A DNA stretch of 64,000 bases from Fervidibacillus halotolerans (GCF_026547205.1 NZ_CP106877.1:62001-126000), one strand, 5' to 3'; shown: positions 27,030-37,421, counted from the first letter of the stretch. Numbers and translations are program-made. Notes: a model not told the origin generated them from the letters alone.

Positions 27030-27722
27030 CTACTTTGAAGCGATATTCCTTAAAATAGCCACTTTATGCTGATCGAGCGGTTGGCTGAAATCACCATTAA
27101 TTCTAGCCCCTGAACCAATATGGTATTCATTGGCTTGAATCTGATTGACTAATTCACCGATATTATCAGGTGTCACCCCTGAACCGACTAATATTGATGG
27201 GCCATCTATTTCCTTAGATAGAGCGACAAGTTCTTTCAGAGTAGTAGCTCCTTCGCTCGCTGTTGGCTTTCCACCAGAAGTTAAAATCCGTTTAACATTC
27301 TTTTTATATTTGACGAGTGTTTTATATGCATCGATTTGCGAGTGGGCGGAATCAAACGCACGGTGGAAGGTAATATCCAAACCGGGTACATGATTAATCA
27401 CTTTCGTTAATAGTTCTTCATCTATTTCTCCATCTTTAGTAATGCAGCCAAAAACAATCCGATTTCCGCCTAATTGTTTAATTATGGAAATATCTTCTTT
27501 TATTGTCTGCCAATCGGTTTCATTATAGACAAAACTGAAACTATGTGGTCGTACCATAATCTGAACAGGAATTGTTACACACTCAAGGATAGTTTTTATC
27601 GTTCCGTAACTAGGCGTTAGACCTCCTTCCTTCATCGCACTAACTAACTCAACTCGGTCGATTCCAAGCTTTTCCGCCTGTATCGTATCAGTTACGCTTG
27701 TCGTAATTACTTCAATTTTCAT
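27030..27722 (-). CDS. cutC: CutC-family protein
   Basis: 230-aa TIM-barrel protein of the CutC family. Hallmarks are the N-terminal IEVITTSVTDTIQAEKLGID, then RVELVSAMKEGGLTPSYG, IMVRPHSFSFVY, FHRAFD, ILTSGGKPTA and a C-terminal HIGSGAR. CutC was originally linked to copper homeostasis in Escherichia coli, but the biochemical role remains uncertain. It converges on the heme operon, so a metal-related neighbourhood is possible but may be chance. The start is ATG at 27722 with no strong ribosome binding site. Confidence 0.88.
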   Translation of the reverse strand: MKIEVITTSVTDTIQAEKLGIDRVELVSAMKEGGLTPSYGTIKTILECVTIPVQIMVRPHSFSFVYNETDWQTIKEDISIIKQLGGNRIVFGCITKDGEIDEELLTKVINHVPGLDITFHRAFDSAHSQIDAYKTLVKYKKNVKRILTSGGKPTASEGATTLKELVALSKEIDGPSILVGSGVTPDNIGELVNQIQANEYHIGSGARINGDFSQPLDQHKVAILRNIASK

Positions 27723-27959
27723 CGGGATTCCTCAATTCTTGTTTGTTTTATGTATACTCTTATTTTAACCGATATGAAGGAAATTGTTTCCTAATTATAC
27801 AAACGTTTTGTGAGCGAAGAGAGGGGACGATTTTTAGTAAAGAACTCACAGCTCTGAGGAGTAAAAATTCTTCGAGATAAATTGAGCTTCTAGCCCCCAA
27901 ATTTTGATAAATATGCGATAATTTATCTGGATTTATCAAGATTTAAGGGGGATTTGTGA

Positions 27960-29273
27960 ATGTTAACAAGGAAAGAAAAAAGAGAAAGAGAAAAAAACCA
28001 AAACTTTTTCTTCGACTTCGTTAAGATTCAAAATCATTTCTTTAAAGACTTGGTAGATCAACTAAAAAAAGTAAAAGATAAAAGGCATCAAAGCTACATT
28101 ACCTATGGTCCAGAAACAATCCTTTACACCATTCTTCTTAAAAGTGTATTTGGAATCAAATCAATGAGAAGTATGACCGAATTGTTTAATAAGGATGAAT
28201 GTATCGAAAATATTCGAGTAGTTTTGGGTTTGAAAGAGCTCAACGAGCTCCCGCATTATGATACAATTAATGACTTTTTAGCAAAGTTGGAGCCAAAAGA
28301 GCTTGAAACCATAAGGATTTATCTAATCAAAAAACTTTTTGAAAAAAGATGCTTAGAATCCTTCCGGATTCTAAATAAATATTGGCCAATTGTTTTCGAT
28401 GGGACAGGTATCCATACATTTAAGGAAAAACACTGTGAACATTGTCTGAGAAGGGAATACAAGGATAAGGAAACCGGAGAAACAAAAGTGGCATATATGC
28501 ACCATGTTCTAGAAGCCAAGCTTGTGGTAGGAGATATGGTTCTTAGCATCGCTACAGAATTTATAGAAAATGAGTCAGAAAATGTTCCAAAGCAGGATTG
28601 TGAGTTAAAAGCTTTTATGAGGCTAGTCGATAAATTAAAGAAAACATTTAAACGTCTTCCTATTTGTCTTATCGCAGATAGCCTTTATGCTTGTGAACCA
28701 GTATTTGAAATTTGTGATAAACACAATTGGAAATATATTTTCCGGTTCAAAGAAGATCGGATTAAAACGGTTTCTCAAGAATTCAGAGCAATCCAATCTT
28801 TAGAAACGAATGGTAAAAGCTCAGAATATTTCTGGGTCAATGATATTGCTTATAACGATCGTTTGGTAAATCTTGTGGAAAAAGTAAAAGTAACTGAGAA
28901 TGAGAAAAAACAGGAGTTTCTGTTTATTACAAACTTTCGAATAACTGAAAGGAATGCAGAAATACTTGTTCAGGCAGGTCGAAGACGCTGGAAAATAGAA
29001 AATGAGGGTTTTAATAACCAGAAAAATGGTTGGTATGAAATTGAACATGTGAATTGTCATAATTACAATGCACTGAAAAATCATTACTTACTTGTTCAAA
29101 TAGCTGATATCCTTGTTCAACTATATAAATATGGGTCAAAACTTTTGAAGCAGCTGAAAAAGTCAGCAAAAGAAATATCCTCGAAGCTGTTAGAAGCGAT
29201 CCGAACCCGCATTATAACAGTCGAGGATTTGAAAAAATGTAAAAAAATACAGGTTAGGTTTACATATACCTAA
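27960..29273 (+). CDS. DDE-type IS transposase, family not resolved
   Basis: 437 aa, complete. Motifs fit a DDE_Tnp_1-type core: PIVFDGTGIHTF (first Asp), ICLIADSLYACEPV (second Asp) and RRRWKIENEGFNNQKNGW with the catalytic Glu. A Cys/His cluster (KEKHCEHCLRREY) follows the first Asp. A TTTATCTGG-ATTTATCAAG dyad lies just upstream of the gene. IS boundaries and target duplication were not resolved. It sits between cutC and a methionine-regulated transporter and probably entered independently of the neighbouring IS elements. Confidence 0.8.
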   Translation: MLTRKEKREREKNQNFFFDFVKIQNHFFKDLVDQLKKVKDKRHQSYITYGPETILYTILLKSVFGIKSMRSMTELFNKDECIENIRVVLGLKELNELPHYDTINDFLAKLEPKELETIRIYLIKKLFEKRCLESFRILNKYWPIVFDGTGIHTFKEKHCEHCLRREYKDKETGETKVAYMHHVLEAKLVVGDMVLSIATEFIENESENVPKQDCELKAFMRLVDKLKKTFKRLPICLIADSLYACEPVFEICDKHNWKYIFRFKEDRIKTVSQEFRAIQSLETNGKSSEYFWVNDIAYNDRLVNLVEKVKVTENEKKQEFLFITNFRITERNAEILVQAGRRRWKIENEGFNNQKNGWYEIEHVNCHNYNALKNHYLLVQIADILVQLYKYGSKLLKQLKKSAKEISSKLLEAIRTRIITVEDLKKCKKIQVRFTYT

Positions 29274-29486
29274 CAATTCTATTATAGCAGAAGGGTGTGA
29301 TGAATAGGGAGTAAAAAGCAAGTTATCCACAACTTTATAGAAAAATCGCATTAATAGGACTAGTTTTTAAAAATTTTAGAAGGAAAGTAACTGGAAAATT
29401 TTACCAACTGTGGATAATTTGAAAATCCCTATTTTGACGAAAAACTTTGAAATATACTCTTCATAGCTGAAGAACTCATGAACATA

Positions 29487-29694
29487 TTGACAATTTCATA
29501 ATTTTGTAGTAAGGTAAGTAACATCAATTTAATAGTTTTTCTTATCCAGAGAGGTGGAGGGACTGGCCCTTTGAAGCCTCGGCAACAGCTTTATAGCATT
29601 GTGCCAATTCCAGTAGCATTTGCTTGAAGATAAGAAGAGTCGTGTCGTGTCAAACATCCCTCTTTTTATGATTTGGGATTTTTTTCTTTTTCAA
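29487..29694 (+). promoter_or_regulatory. SAM-I (S-box) riboswitch with promoter and terminator
   Basis: TTGACA (29487) and TAAGGT 17 bp on form a plausible promoter. The S-box aptamer (about 29539-29636) shows its conserved core: CTTATCcAGAGaGGTGGAGG, GACTGGCCC, GAAGCC(T)CGGCAACAG, GTGCCAATTCC and closing GATAAG. Downstream ATCCC/GGGAT followed by TTTTTTCTTTTT forms the terminator. With SAM bound the aptamer is stable and transcription stops, so the gene is on only when methionine/SAM is low. The switched gene is a truncated NhaC/MetT-type transporter. Confidence 0.93.
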
Positions 29695-29778
29695 GAGATG
29701 CAAAGGACGGTTAAAAAATAAACTAATTAAACCGAGTAAGTTTATCAGTATTATAGGAAAAATGTGGAGGGGTTTGAC

Positions 29779-30196
29779 ATGGATAAAACGAAAAAACAAG
29801 GTAGCATCGTAGCATTGTCTCCGTTATTTGTCTTTATTTTCCTTTTTATCGGAACGGGCATTTTTACGGGGGATTTTTCAAATATGCCTTTAACGGTTGC
29901 GGTCATTATTTCTGCCACGTATGCAATGTTTTTAAATAGAAAAGAATCACTCGCAAAGAAGGTAGAAGTATTTACGAAAAGTGCAGGACATTCAAATATT
30001 ATACTTATGGTTGTTATCTTTGTTCTTGCCGGTGCATTTGCAGGGGTAGCAAAAGGAATGGGTGCGGTAGAATCAACGGTTAATCTTGGCTTATCACTTG
30101 TTCCTGGGAATTTGTTAATGGTCGGCCTGTTTCTTGTCGGTTGCTTTATCTCTGTTGCGATGGGGACTTCCATGGGAACGGTCGTAGCACTTGCAC
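29779..30196 (+). pseudogene. NhaC-superfamily (MetT-type) transporter, truncated by element insertion
   Basis: About 139 codons from MDKTKKQGSIVALSPLFVF, with GGAGGGG well placed before ATG 29779. Four hydrophobic helices end in GTSMGTVVALAP, where NhaC-type proteins (about 440 aa) continue. The sequence then switches abruptly to the element end shared with the rlmCD 3' junction. S-box control of NhaC-type genes is known for the putative methionine transporter MetT, so methionine uptake was its likely role. Two-thirds of the protein is missing. Confidence 0.82.
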
Positions 30197-30229
30197 CACG
30201 TTGAGTGCGTTTCGCAGATAGTTTTAAAA
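30195..30229. repeat. Element end / putative attachment sequence (copy 2) in the transporter gene
   Basis: Exact 35-bp copy of the sequence at the rlmCD 3' end, followed in both places by the same recombinase gene. The upstream bases differ (transporter codons here, rlmCD codons there), so the shared edge marks where the element begins or where a common core was used. Confidence 0.6.
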
Positions 30230-30266
30230 TGAAAAAATGAGGCAAGATAAGGTTTCTCTCTTGCCT

Positions 30267-31420
30267 CTATTCAATTTTTGGTGTGGTAAATCGGTAATGA
30301 ATTATTGGTGTACCGTCCTCTTTTACCTCGATTCGATTAATCAGTCGATGGAGAATATCCTCGGTTAATTCATCGAAATTTAGGAATTGAAGTAATTCCT
30401 TTTTAAGCTTTTCAATCGTTTGGATTACATCCTCGCTTTCCATCAATGAAAGAAGTTCATTTTTCTGTTCCATTAATTTAGTTAAATCCTTGTTCGTTGC
30501 TTCAATACTCTCTTGATATTCTTCATTGGTAATGATTCCGTCAGCTAACAGGTTGATGAATTTCCTTTTTCGATTTTTTAAAACATCCATCTGTTTGTTA
30601 ATCTTATTGATTTTCTTTTGAGAATCCGATTTTGTACTTTTCGATTTTCTCTCCATCTTCTTTATATATTGCTCTTTGTCAATTTGATGAATTAAGGATT
30701 TTATGTCATTTAGAATTGTTTCTTTTAAAAAATCCTCTTTTATTGTGTGGGCGGTACAAGCTTTTTTTCCATGACGCGCATAAGCCCCACAAATGTATCC
30801 GTCTCGATTGCTTCGGAACCACATACCTGTACCACAATCGGCACAAAAGAGGACATTAGTAAAAAGATGTATCTTGGGTGCTGTAATATATTTTCTTCTC
30901 TGCTCTAATTGATTTTGGACAGCATCAAACGTTTCCCTAGATATAATTGGCTCATGTGCATTTTTGATAATAAATTGTTCTTCTTTAGGAACGTTTTTTC
31001 TTCTTTTACTTGTTACACTTACTGTCGTTGTTCTTCCTTGAACAAGATCCCCAACGTAATGGGGATTTGTCAAGATGCATCTAATGGTAGAATCATGCCA
31101 CTTATCTCCTGCGTTTGCCTTTCCAGCTATTTGAGCAGGAGTAGGAATTCCCTCGTTATATAGCCGTCTTGCAATACTTTGTCGTCCGTTTCCTTCCAAA
31201 TATTCTTTGAAAATTCGTCTAACAATATTTGGTGTTTCATCATTTCGGATATACAATTTTCCATCTCTTACTTCATACCCATATGGAGGGTTTGATCCTT
31301 TAAAAAGTCCATTTTTTGCTCGAGTTTTTAATGTCTCTTTCACACGATTACTCGTGTTTTGAGATTCTTGTTCGTACATCCATGCATAAAGGCCAAACAT
31401 ATGGGTGTTACCTGTTAATG
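30267..31420 (-). pseudogene. Second large serine recombinase, N-terminus removed by IS66
   Basis: Residues matching 111-492 of the intact copy at 3.6-5.1 kb are present with about 90 percent or higher visible identity: LTGNTHMFGLYAWMYEQESQ..., the zinc ribbon with CADCGTGMWFRSN and the coiled coil. The first 110 residues, including the catalytic Ser, are absent because the IS66 left end begins immediately upstream. Any product from the hybrid start (MGIILRLPL...) would be inactive. It shows that a sister element had entered the transporter gene. Confidence 0.9.
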
Positions 31421-31468
31421 GTAAGCGTAAAATAATCCCCACCTTTTAATGATAGGGATTAAATACTA

Positions 31469-32971
31469 TTATGGTGATAAATTATTAAAAACCCGACAAT
31501 TCAAAGGAATTGTTTTGGACCAAGGAAGTAGTTGATCAAGCTCATCCATATTGCTTAAATCCATATTGGGAAGCCTTTCAAATAAGTAGCGAAGATAATA
31601 AAATGGATTTAATTTATTCTCTTTTGCTGTCTCCACAATACTGTAAATGATTGAGCTGGCCTTAGCTCCTTTCGGAGTATTGCTAAAAATCCAGTTCTTC
31701 CTTCCGATCACAAATGGTTTAATGGATCGTTCACTTCGATTATTATCGATTTCTAAACGTCCATCCTCTAAAAATGCCACGAGTTTTTCCCATTGGTTGA
31801 GGCAGTATGTAATGGCTTGACCTAATAGACTCTTTGGTAAAACATTGCTTTTCTCTGTTTTTAGCCATGCTGAAAAAGCCTCCAACAATGGTTGGCTGCG
31901 TTTAAGTCATTTTTTATATCGTTCTTCTGGTGTACATTCTTTCAAATCACGCTCGATGGCAAATAGCTGATTACAGAAATTGAGTCCTTCCCGAGCTGTG
32001 ACGGCTGAATGACGTTTGGATTCAGGAAGTACGTTTAAAGCCTCATCGAACTTTCTGCGGGCATGAGCCCAACATCCAACTAATGTTACACCGGATACCT
32101 TATGGTATCCGGCATATCCATCGACATGCAGGTATCCTTTAAACCCTTTTAGGAATTCTTTGGCATGTTCTCCTGCCCTAGTTTCCTGATAGTCATAAAG
32201 GACAAGTGATGGATCCTCTCTTCCAGTCCGATAAAGCCACATGTAAGATTTCAATGTACTTGACCTTCCAGGTTCATGTAAAACCTGAACAGTTGTTTCA
32301 TCCGCATGTAGAATGTCTTTAGAGAGGAGATGCTCTTTCATTCGTTGATAAATTGGCGCAAGCCATTTTTCGGCACCATAAAGCATCCAATTGGCCATGG
32401 TTTGCCAGGATAAGTTCACACCTAATCGTTTGAACTGTTGTTCTTGGCGATATAGAGGTAGCCCCTCTACATATTTTTGATTCATAATATATGCCATGCT
32501 TGACGGTGAAGCTAAACTTTTTGGATACACAGATTTTGGGGCAGGTGCTGTAACGATTGGTGTCTCTATTTCATTACGCTCACAATGACGGCATCCATAG
32601 ACATATCGAACGTGTTTTAAAACTTTGACTTGAGCCGGAATAATCACTAATTCTTGTCGTACTTCTGTGCTCATTTCGTGTGTTTTTTCACCGCAACACG
32701 AACAGACCTGCTCTTCTTCGGGTAAACGATATTCAATCGTTTCCATAGGCAGGTTTTCAAACGTAGCTTGACGTTGACCACGTTTCTTTTTACGACGATA
32801 TGTAATTGTTTCAACAGTTGGCTCTTCGGCTTTTACATTAGACTCTACCTCTGCTTCATTGAATAAAGGTAGTTCTAATTGATTAGGATTTGTTTTTTCG
32901 CTTGAAGAGCCAAATTTTCGTTTTTGACTAAGACGATACTGTTCTTCATACCATCGTAATTTCGCCGTCAA
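31469..32971 (-). pseudogene. IS66 TnpC transposase (copy A), nonsense mutation
   Basis: DDE transposase of IS66 type with a zinc-binding CSCCGEK motif, CxHC in GCRHCERNE, and the core [22 protein letters not shown] and [18 protein letters not shown]. Compared with the 500-aa copy B, an Arg codon CGA has become TGA near 31905, splitting the protein into 354 and 139 aa; an Arg-to-Trp change (LSWQTMAN) is also seen. Both copies show an in-frame TGA further upstream (after NPNQNPFE), so the true N-terminus is uncertain; TTG at 32971 is used here. Confidence 0.85.
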
Positions 32972-33107
32972 TTCAACGATTTGCTGTTGAAGTTTTTCAA
33001 TTCATTCAAATGGGTTTTGGTTAGGATTCTTTAAATTTTTCATCATGTAGTAATAATTCGACGGTTTTAGCTATTTTCCTCCAAGGTTTTTGTTAAAAGT
33101 AAAAAAT

Positions 33108-33464
33108 TCATATAACTGTTCTAGCCTTTACTTCTGGGTGTGCTTTCTTTTGCTCCATTGGAAGACCATCCAATAACCAGCGTAATTGCCGATAACTAAT
33201 TTGTATCGTTCCAGTGTCATTTTCATTTGGCCATTGAAATTTTCCTTTTTCCAATCGACGATAATAAAGCCAAAAACCATTATAGTCCCAGTGAAGAATT
33301 TTTAATTTATCTCGCTTTCGATTACAGAACACAAAATAGCTTGATGAAAAGGGATCTAAATCAAATCCCTCTTTCACCAAAGCAGCTAATCCATCAATGG
33401 ATTTTCTCAAATCAGTACTTCCTTTTGCCAAGTAAACTCGTTCAGCTCTTGTACCAACTAACAT
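33108..33464 (-). CDS. IS66 TnpB (Orf2) accessory protein, copy A
   Basis: 118 aa, the IS66 Orf2-like family, with YLAKGSTDLRKSIDGLAALV, FVFCNRKRDKLKILHWDYNG and FWLYYRRLEKGKF. It is required together with TnpA and TnpC for transposition of IS66 elements. It overlaps the end of tnpA by 7 bp, giving translational coupling. The amino acid sequence is identical to copy B. Confidence 0.92.
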   Translation of the reverse strand: MLVGTRAERVYLAKGSTDLRKSIDGLAALVKEGFDLDPFSSSYFVFCNRKRDKLKILHWDYNGFWLYYRRLEKGKFQWPNENDTGTIQISYRQLRWLLDGLPMEQKKAHPEVKARTVI

Positions 33465-33778
33465 GTTGATTTCAACGTCCTAACCACTTCTGAAAGAAAG
33501 GCCGGATCGAAACCAGGTTTTACTTCAATTGAAATCCCACTAATTTCAATCCGTAATGAATTTTCAACTGTTTGTGAATGATCTTCTAGGGTAACGGATG
33601 CCCATTTTGTAGACTTTCCTTGATTTTTGATTGGATTTTCAATTTTTCTTAACCAGTATTTAAACTGGTGAATACTCCATTGATTTTCCTTGCACCAGTT
33701 TACTTGAGTTTGACCGCTTTTACGATAGTCAGCGATTCGTTGTTCCCAAACCTTTCGTAATTCAGGATTCTTAGGCAT
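33458..33778 (-). CDS. IS66 TnpA-like protein, copy A
   Basis: 106 aa with an N-terminal helix-turn-helix-like region (WEQRIADYRKSGQTQVNWCK, then WSIHQFKYWLRK) typical of IS66 TnpA. GGAGG lies just before the ATG. First gene of the IS operon, next to the right terminal repeat. Identical to copy B. Confidence 0.88.
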   Translation of the reverse strand: MPKNPELRKVWEQRIADYRKSGQTQVNWCKENQWSIHQFKYWLRKIENPIKNQGKSTKWASVTLEDHSQTVENSLRIEISGISIEVKPGFDPAFLSEVVRTLKSTC

Positions 33779-33960
33779 AAAAAAACCTCCTTCAATTTCA
33801 TCTTGAGGAGATTATCTCATGAAATTAGCACACCAAGAAGGTGTGCAAGATTTGACGCTTACTTAGAAAGTTCTTATAGAGGCTAAAATGCTTTATTCTT
33901 AGAAAGATATTTTTAGAGGTTTTTCTTTTTGTCTTAATGAGAAGTGTCATTTATAAATAT

Positions 33961-34136
33961 TAGAAAACACATTGGAACGCACACCATGAGAAATATTCGG
34001 TTATTACTATTACAGGTGTTACAAGGATATAGCGATATTAAAGGAAATCTTTAATCATGCAGCTCTAGGCATCACTAGGCGTTATATCGGTATTAGACGA
34101 GAGGACATAAATGATACCTTAAACAATTTTAGATAA
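33961..34136 (+). pseudogene. Tyrosine integrase C-terminal remnant
   Basis: With one frameshift the strand reads HIGTHTMRN, then FGYYYYRCYKDIAILKEIFN, then HAALGITRRYIGIRREDIND and a stop. This matches the C-terminal catalytic part of phage-type tyrosine recombinases (H-x-x-R, then FNHSS...TxRYIGI with the nucleophile Tyr). The N-terminal part has been lost at the IS66 junction. It is a scar of another integrated element. Confidence 0.75.
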
Positions 34137-34164
34137 GGATATGGGGTAGAAGAATTAGAAAAAA

Positions 34165-34201
34165 TAAAAGAGTTAGGAGTGTTAACTCCCAACTCTTTTT
34201 A
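34165..34201 (+). terminator. Hairpin terminator
   Basis: AAAAGAGTTAGGAGT pairs with ACTCCCAACTCTTTT and ends in a T run. It follows the integrase remnant on the plus strand and overlaps the 3' end of the small membrane protein gene on the minus strand. Confidence 0.75.
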
Positions 34202-34375
34202 AAATGCTGTATATATTATTGGGATAACTAATAGCAGTATAATGGATGAAAATACTATTTTATACTTTATACTTACTTGCTTATTTTTCTTTTTTGCATA
34301 GATATAGACTAAGAAGTATCCAACACTAACTATCATTAGTGTTATAGACAAAATAGTTAATACGTTCGAATTCAT
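34199..34375 (-). CDS. Small two-helix membrane protein, possible immunity protein
   Basis: 58 aa from ATG 34375 (MNSNVLTILSITLMIVSVGY), chosen because AAAGGTGG lies just upstream. Two TM helices (about 5-26 and 37-56) flank a Lys-rich loop (KKKNKQVSIKYK). It follows a secreted protein gene on the same strand by 143 bp. Bacteriocin immunity proteins often look like this, but no family is recognised. Confidence 0.5.
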   Translation of the reverse strand: MNSNVLTILSITLMIVSVGYFLVYIYAKKKNKQVSIKYKIVFSSIILLLVIPIIYTAF

Positions 34376-34518
34376 TGTATAACCACCTTTGATTGTAAAA
34401 ATTGTGCCTTCCAAACGTTTCCATTCTGCCAACTTAGTGGTCTGAATCTATCAGTCCTAATAAGCATCAGACCAATCGGTACAGAGAATAGTTATTTTGT
34501 AATCACCTTAGGAGTATT

Positions 34519-35148
34519 TTATAGAGGCTCAACATTGAAAATAGCAACCCAAGTTACTGCGATATAAACTCCCTTTCCTTTGTTATTTGCATTTACACGG
34601 GCTGCAACTAAAGACCAATATCCCGTTTGGACCCCAGCAATAGCAGCTACAGGAGGGAAAAACGCTCCGATTCCTGTTACTATACCAGCACCAGCTGCCA
34701 CAGAGGCGGCATAGTCAGCAAATGCTTTTGCTTGAGAGTTATTAAATTTACGATCATATCCCCACCAGTGAAATGTCCATTTACCATAAACTGCATTAAC
34801 TGTGATTAAGTCGGGATTTTGATCAATCGTTAAATCTTTGTTGATAGTAATATAATCATTTTCAGCGTAATGGTTCAAGTCAGCAAAGTGTTGCTCTAAT
34901 TCTTCAAGATTATACATTTCGTATAAGTGTTGAGGAACATCTTTCAGGTACAATTTTCCTTCATCTGAAACCGCCACATAAGGTTCAATGGCAGCAATCA
35001 TTTTCTTGCTTCTAATCTCATCTGCAGACATCATTTCCTTATTTTCAAATTCATCGCGAGGCAAAGAGGTACTAGCAAAGCTTTGTGTCGGTGCTATGGC
35101 TGTCAGAGTAACAATCAAAACCAAAAATCCCATCAATAATCTCTTCAA
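34519..35148 (-). CDS. Secreted protein, bacteriocin-like
   Basis: 209 aa starting at TTG 35148 (MKRLLMGFLVLIVTLTAIAP), chosen for the AAAGGAGGAGAG site just upstream; a farther start would lack one. A signal peptide ends near TQSFA-S. An acidic middle (about 25-115) precedes a C-terminal domain with YGKWTFHWWGYDRKF and a Gly/Ala-rich hydrophobic segment VAAGAGIVTGIGAFFPPVAA, then VYIAVTWVAIFN. This layout (signal, acidic pro-region, amphipathic toxin-like end) recalls SdpC-like secreted toxins, and an SdpI homologue lies 4 kb away. Sequence similarity to SdpC is not evident, so toxin function is inference. Confidence 0.5.
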   Translation of the reverse strand: MKRLLMGFLVLIVTLTAIAPTQSFASTSLPRDEFENKEMMSADEIRSKKMIAAIEPYVAVSDEGKLYLKDVPQHLYEMYNLEELEQHFADLNHYAENDYITINKDLTIDQNPDLITVNAVYGKWTFHWWGYDRKFNNSQAKAFADYAASVAAGAGIVTGIGAFFPPVAAIAGVQTGYWSLVAARVNANNKGKGVYIAVTWVAIFNVEPL

Positions 35149-35274
35149 TTGACTCTCCTCCTTTAAATTTGGGGTCCCCTTACTATACTTATTCGTCATT
35201 AGGACCTAAATACCTCTTTTTTAAAAAATTTATTATTTTACTATTTTTTAATAAAATATCAATTTTCAGGGATA

Positions 35275-35377
35275 AATCAGCACACACAAGAGCAGGATTA
35301 AGTGGTCCTCATTCCTTTAGACACACTTTTGCTAGAGATATGCTAAAAGCAGAATTGAAACGTCAAGGAATAGAAAA
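35275..35377 (+). pseudogene. Tyrosine integrase fragment cut by IS66 copy B
   Basis: The frame reads SAHTRAGLSGPHSFRHTFAR then DMLKAELKRQGIE and ends at the IS66 left repeat. H-S-F-R-H-T-F-A is the catalytic H-x-x-R box region of XerC/D-like and phage integrases. It differs from the remnant at 34.0 kb, so two integrase genes have decayed here. Confidence 0.65.
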
Positions 35378-35425
35378 GTAAGCGTAAAATAATCCCCACC
35401 TTTTAATGATAGGGATTAAATACTA

Positions 35426-36928
35426 TTATGGTGATAAATTATTAAAAACCCGACAATTCAAAGGAATTGTTTTGGACCAAGGAAGTAGTTGATCAAGCTC
35501 ATCCATATTGCTTAAATCCATATTGGGAAGCCTTTCAAATAAGTAGCGAAGATAATAAAATGGATTTAATTTATTCTCTTTTGCTGTCTCCACAATACTG
35601 TAAATGATTGAGCTGGCCTTAGCTCCTTTCGGAGTATTGCTAAAAATCCAGTTCTTCCTTCCGATCACAAATGGTTTAATGGATCGTTCACTTCGATTAT
35701 TATCGATTTCTAAACGTCCATCCTCTAAAAATGCCACGAGTTTTTCCCATTGGTTGAGGCAGTATGTAATGGCTTGACCTAATAGACTTTTTGGTAAAAC
35801 ATTGCTTTTCTCTGTTTTTAGCCATGCTGAAAAAGCCTCCAACAATGGTTGGCTGCGTTTAAGTCGTTTTTTATATCGTTCTTCTGGTGTACATTCTTTC
35901 AAATCACGCTCGATGGCAAATAGCTGATTACAGAAATTGAGCCCTTCCCGAGCTGTGACGGCTGAATGACGTTTGGATTCAGGAAGTACGTTTAAAGCCT
36001 CATCGAACTTTCTGCGGGCATGAGCCCAACATCCAACTAATGTTACACCGGATACCTTATGGTATCCGGCATATCCATCGACATGCAGGTATCCTTTAAA
36101 CCCTTTTAGGAATTCTTTGGCATGTTCTCCTGCCCTAGTTTCCTGATAGTCATAAAGGACAAGTGATGGATCCTCTCTTCCAGTCCGATAAAGCCACATG
36201 TAAGATTTCAATGTACTTGACCTTCCAGGTTCATGTAAAACCTGAACAGTTGTTTCATCCGCATGTAGAATGTCTTTAGAGAGGAGATGCTCTTTCATTC
36301 GTTGATAAATTGGCGCAAGCCATTTTTCGGCACCATAAAGCATCCAATTGGCCATGGTTTGCCGGGATAAGTTCACACCTAATCGTTTGAACTGTTGTTC
36401 TTGGCGATATAGAGGTAGCCCCTCTACATATTTTTGATTCATAATATATGCCATGCTTGACGGTGAAGCTAAACTTTTTGGATACACAGATTTTGGGGCA
36501 GGTGCTGTAACGATTGGTGTCTCTATTTCATTACGCTCACAATGACGGCATCCATAGACATATCGAACGTGTTTTAAAACTTTGACTTGAGCCGGAATAA
36601 TCACTAATTCCTGTCGTACTTCTGTGCTCATTTCGTGTGTTTTTTCACCGCAACACGAACAGACCTGCTCTTCTTCGGGTAAACGATATTCAATCGTTTC
36701 CATAGGCAGGTTTTCAAACGTAGCTTGACGTTGACCACGTTTCTTTTTACGACGATATGTAATTGTTTCAACAGTTGGCTCTTCAGCTTTTACATTAGAC
36801 TCTACCTCTGCTTCATTGAATAAAGGTAGTTCTAATTGATTAGGATTTGTTTTTTCGCTTGAAGAGCCAAATTTTCGTTTTTGACTAAGACGATACTGTT
36901 CTTCATACCATCGTAATTTCGTCGTCAA
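35426..36928 (-). CDS. IS66 TnpC transposase, copy B
   Basis: 500 aa with the IS66 zinc-binding N-terminal part ([17 protein letters not shown] and [10 protein letters not shown]), the DDE core ([36 protein letters not shown]) and the IS66 C-terminal domain ([14 protein letters not shown]). Unlike copy A its frame is intact. The TTG at 36928 is the first start after an in-frame TGA that both copies share, so the enzyme may lack about 30 N-terminal residues. Confidence 0.9.
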   Translation of the reverse strand: MTTKLRWYEEQYRLSQKRKFGSSSEKTNPNQLELPLFNEAEVESNVKAEEPTVETITYRRKKKRGQRQATFENLPMETIEYRLPEEEQVCSCCGEKTHEMSTEVRQELVIIPAQVKVLKHVRYVYGCRHCERNEIETPIVTAPAPKSVYPKSLASPSSMAYIMNQKYVEGLPLYRQEQQFKRLGVNLSRQTMANWMLYGAEKWLAPIYQRMKEHLLSKDILHADETTVQVLHEPGRSSTLKSYMWLYRTGREDPSLVLYDYQETRAGEHAKEFLKGFKGYLHVDGYAGYHKVSGVTLVGCWAHARRKFDEALNVLPESKRHSAVTAREGLNFCNQLFAIERDLKECTPEERYKKRLKRSQPLLEAFSAWLKTEKSNVLPKSLLGQAITYCLNQWEKLVAFLEDGRLEIDNNRSERSIKPFVIGRKNWIFSNTPKGAKASSIIYSIVETAKENKLNPFYYLRYLFERLPNMDLSNMDELDQLLPWSKTIPLNCRVFNNLSP

Positions 36929-37064
36929 TTCAACGATTTGCTGTTGAAGTTTTTCAATTCATTCAAATGGGTTTTGGTTAGGATTCTTTAAATTTTTCAT
37001 CATGTAGTAATAATTCGACGGTTTTAGCTATTTTCCTCCAAGGTTTTTGTTAAAAGTAAAAAAT

Positions 37065-37421
37065 TCATATAACTGTTCTAGCCTTTACTTCTGGGTGTGC
37101 TTTCTTTTGCTCCATTGGAAGACCATCCAATAACCAGCGTAATTGCCGATAACTAATTTGTATCGTTCCAGTGTCATTTTCATTTGGCCATTGAAATTTT
37201 CCTTTTTCCAATCGACGATAATAAAGCCAAAAACCATTATAGTCCCAGTGAAGAATTTTTAATTTATCTCGCTTTCGATTACAGAACACAAAATAGCTTG
37301 ATGAAAAGGGATCTAAATCAAATCCCTCTTTCACCAAAGCAGCTAATCCATCAATGGATTTTCTCAAATCAGTACTTCCTTTTGCCAAGTAAACTCGTTC
37401 AGCTCTTGTACCAACTAACAT
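37065..37421 (-). CDS. IS66 TnpB (Orf2) accessory protein, copy B
   Basis: 118 aa, identical in sequence to the copy A protein: GSTDLRKSIDGLAAL and CNRKRDKLKILHWDYNGF. It overlaps tnpA by 7 bp. Needed with TnpA and TnpC for IS66 movement. Confidence 0.92.
   Translation of the reverse strand: MLVGTRAERVYLAKGSTDLRKSIDGLAALVKEGFDLDPFSSSYFVFCNRKRDKLKILHWDYNGFWLYYRRLEKGKFQWPNENDTGTIQISYRQLRWLLDGLPMEQKKAHPEVKARTVI

Larger units (their letters stand above)
31421..33862. mobile_element. IS66-family element, copy A
   Basis: 2442 bp bounded by inverted ends beginning GTAAGCGTAAAAT and, reversed, GTAAGCGTCAAAT. Gene order tnpA-tnpB-tnpC on the minus strand. The 8 bases on each side differ (TGTTAATG left, TTAGAAAG right), so the expected 8-bp target duplication is absent and the flanks have been rearranged. 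Confidence 0.9.

Noticed and set aside
31930..33010. UGA read-through or selenocysteine in IS66 tnpC
   Set aside because: The internal stop in copy A is an ordinary C-to-T change relative to copy B, and no SECIS-like structure or selenoprotein context is seen.
33227..33469. Plus-strand 80-codon frame antisense to tnpB (also at 37184-37426)
   Set aside because: It is the complement of a conserved IS66 gene, identical in both copies simply because the IS copies are identical.
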